Shown here piece after piece: positions 5,687 through 6,218 of a stretch of 6,218 nt of DNA. Origin of the DNA: an uncultured Methylocystaceae bacterium (GTDB taxonomy: Bacteria > Pseudomonadota > Alphaproteobacteria > Rhizobiales > Beijerinckiaceae). The notes below the pieces were generated by a model, which was not told where the DNA came from, did no database searches, and saw only the letters and a list, made by a program, of their open reading frames with translations. Made by a program: the position numbers and the translations under genes. The stretch is taken from positions 1 through 6,218 of the forward strand of contig CAMFKC010000152.1 of assembly GCA_945956975.1 (NCBI GenBank), in the 5' to 3' direction. Within the stretch, counting starts at the first letter, position 1, and each line of letters opens with the position of its first letter.

Positions 5687-6218
5687 TTACGCGACCGACC
5701 GCCGCGCCGCCTCTACCGTATTGGCCATTAGGAGCGGCACGGTCATCTGGCCGACGCCTCCGGGCACGGGGGTGATCGCGGCGGCGCGCTCCAGCGCCTC
5801 CTCGTAGGCGACGTCGCCGGTCAGGCGATACTTGCCGTCCGCGGTCGGCACACGGTTGATGCCGACGTCGATGACGATGGCGCCCTCCTTGATCCAGTCG
5901 CCGCGCACCATGTCCGGCTGGCCGACAGCCGCCACCACGATGTCGGCGCGTCGCACGACGGAGGCGAGATCGCGGGTGCGCGAATGCGCCATGGTCACCG
6001 TGGCGTTGGCGGCCAGCAGCAATTGCGCCATCGGCTTGCCCATCAGGTTGGAGCGGCCGATCACGATGGCCTCGGCACCTTCAACCTTGCGTCCGAGCGC
6101 GGCGCAGGTGCGCTCGATCAGCTGCATCGAGCCGAAGGGCGTGCACGGCACGAGCGCCCGCTCGATCGCGCCGGTCGCCAGCAGGCCGGCATTGACAGGA
6201 TGGATGCCGTCCACGTCC
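5687..6218 (-). CDS. folD: Bifunctional methylenetetrahydrofolate dehydrogenase/cyclohydrolase FolD (partial, C-terminal part)
   Basis: FolD interconverts 5,10-methylene-, 5,10-methenyl- and 10-formyl-tetrahydrofolate in the cytosol, using NADP(H). The gene runs off the window edge. About 177 C-terminal residues are visible of a protein normally near 290, and the catalytic lysine region lies outside. Diagnostic motifs in order: DVDGIHP at the very edge, PCTPFG, the Rossmann dinucleotide motif VIGRSNLMGKPMA, AVGQPDMV, IDVGINR and the C-terminal TPVPGGVGQMT. The last is usually PGGVGPMT; here Pro is replaced by Gln (codon 5747-5749). The apparent start at 6214 is a GTG encoding the Val of DVDG and is not the real start. 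The stop (TAA) is 72 nt upstream of the regulator gene on the same strand; no clear terminator lies between them, so read-through transcription is possible. Confidence 0.95.
   Translation of the reverse strand, partial: DVDGIHPVNAGLLATGAIERALVPCTPFGSMQLIERTCAALGRKVEGAEAIVIGRSNLMGKPMAQLLLAANATVTMAHSRTRDLASVVRRADIVVAAVGQPDMVRGDWIKEGAIVIDVGINRVPTADGKYRLTGDVAYEEALERAAAITPVPGGVGQMTVPLLMANTVEAARRSVA

Noticed and set aside
5681..5692. GCGT-TT-ACGC hairpin at the end of folD as a terminator
   Set aside because: The loop is only 2 nt, the stem is 4 bp, and no T-run follows.

Overview
The window is GC-rich, densely coded DNA. It is most likely from an alphaproteobacterium, probably Hyphomicrobiales. 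The inference rests on codon use, on the type of Crp/Fnr protein, on the AsmA/FolD/PotGHI sequences, and on an intergenic palindrome of the CCCTCCCC-TTGTGGGG type common in such genomes. Genus cannot be fixed from the sequence alone.

Layout. A plus-strand gene for an AsmA-family envelope protein (21-1949) runs tail to tail into a minus-strand cluster. Read 5' to 3' on the minus strand, the cluster is: folD (truncated by the window edge, ends at 5687), a 72-nt gap with a weak promoter candidate, a Crp/Fnr-family regulator (5614-4904), potG (4903-3833), potH (3840-2935), a 202-nt spacer holding a palindromic repeat, and potI (2732-1953). There is no gene-free stretch longer than about 300 bases.

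How the genes work together. PotG (ATPase) and PotH plus PotI (membrane permeases) form the inner-membrane part of a putrescine-type polyamine ABC importer. The periplasmic binding protein (PotF) is not in the window. The regulator is tightly linked to the transporter: its stop codon directly precedes the TTG start of potG in the same frame, and the potG ribosome-binding site lies in its last codons. It is therefore a good candidate for control of, or co-expression with, polyamine uptake. FolD (one-carbon folate metabolism) and AsmA (envelope maintenance) look like unrelated housekeeping neighbours.

Most worth a second look: (1) the potH-potI spacer is filled by a long nested inverted repeat, yet a 68-codon frame crosses it exactly from the potH stop (TGATG) to the potI start (ATGA); (2) regulator and potG are one continuous frame broken by a single TGA; (3) the regulator keeps the phosphate-binding and DNA-contact residues of CRP but has changed the positions that contact the nucleotide base. 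No wholly new system is evident.
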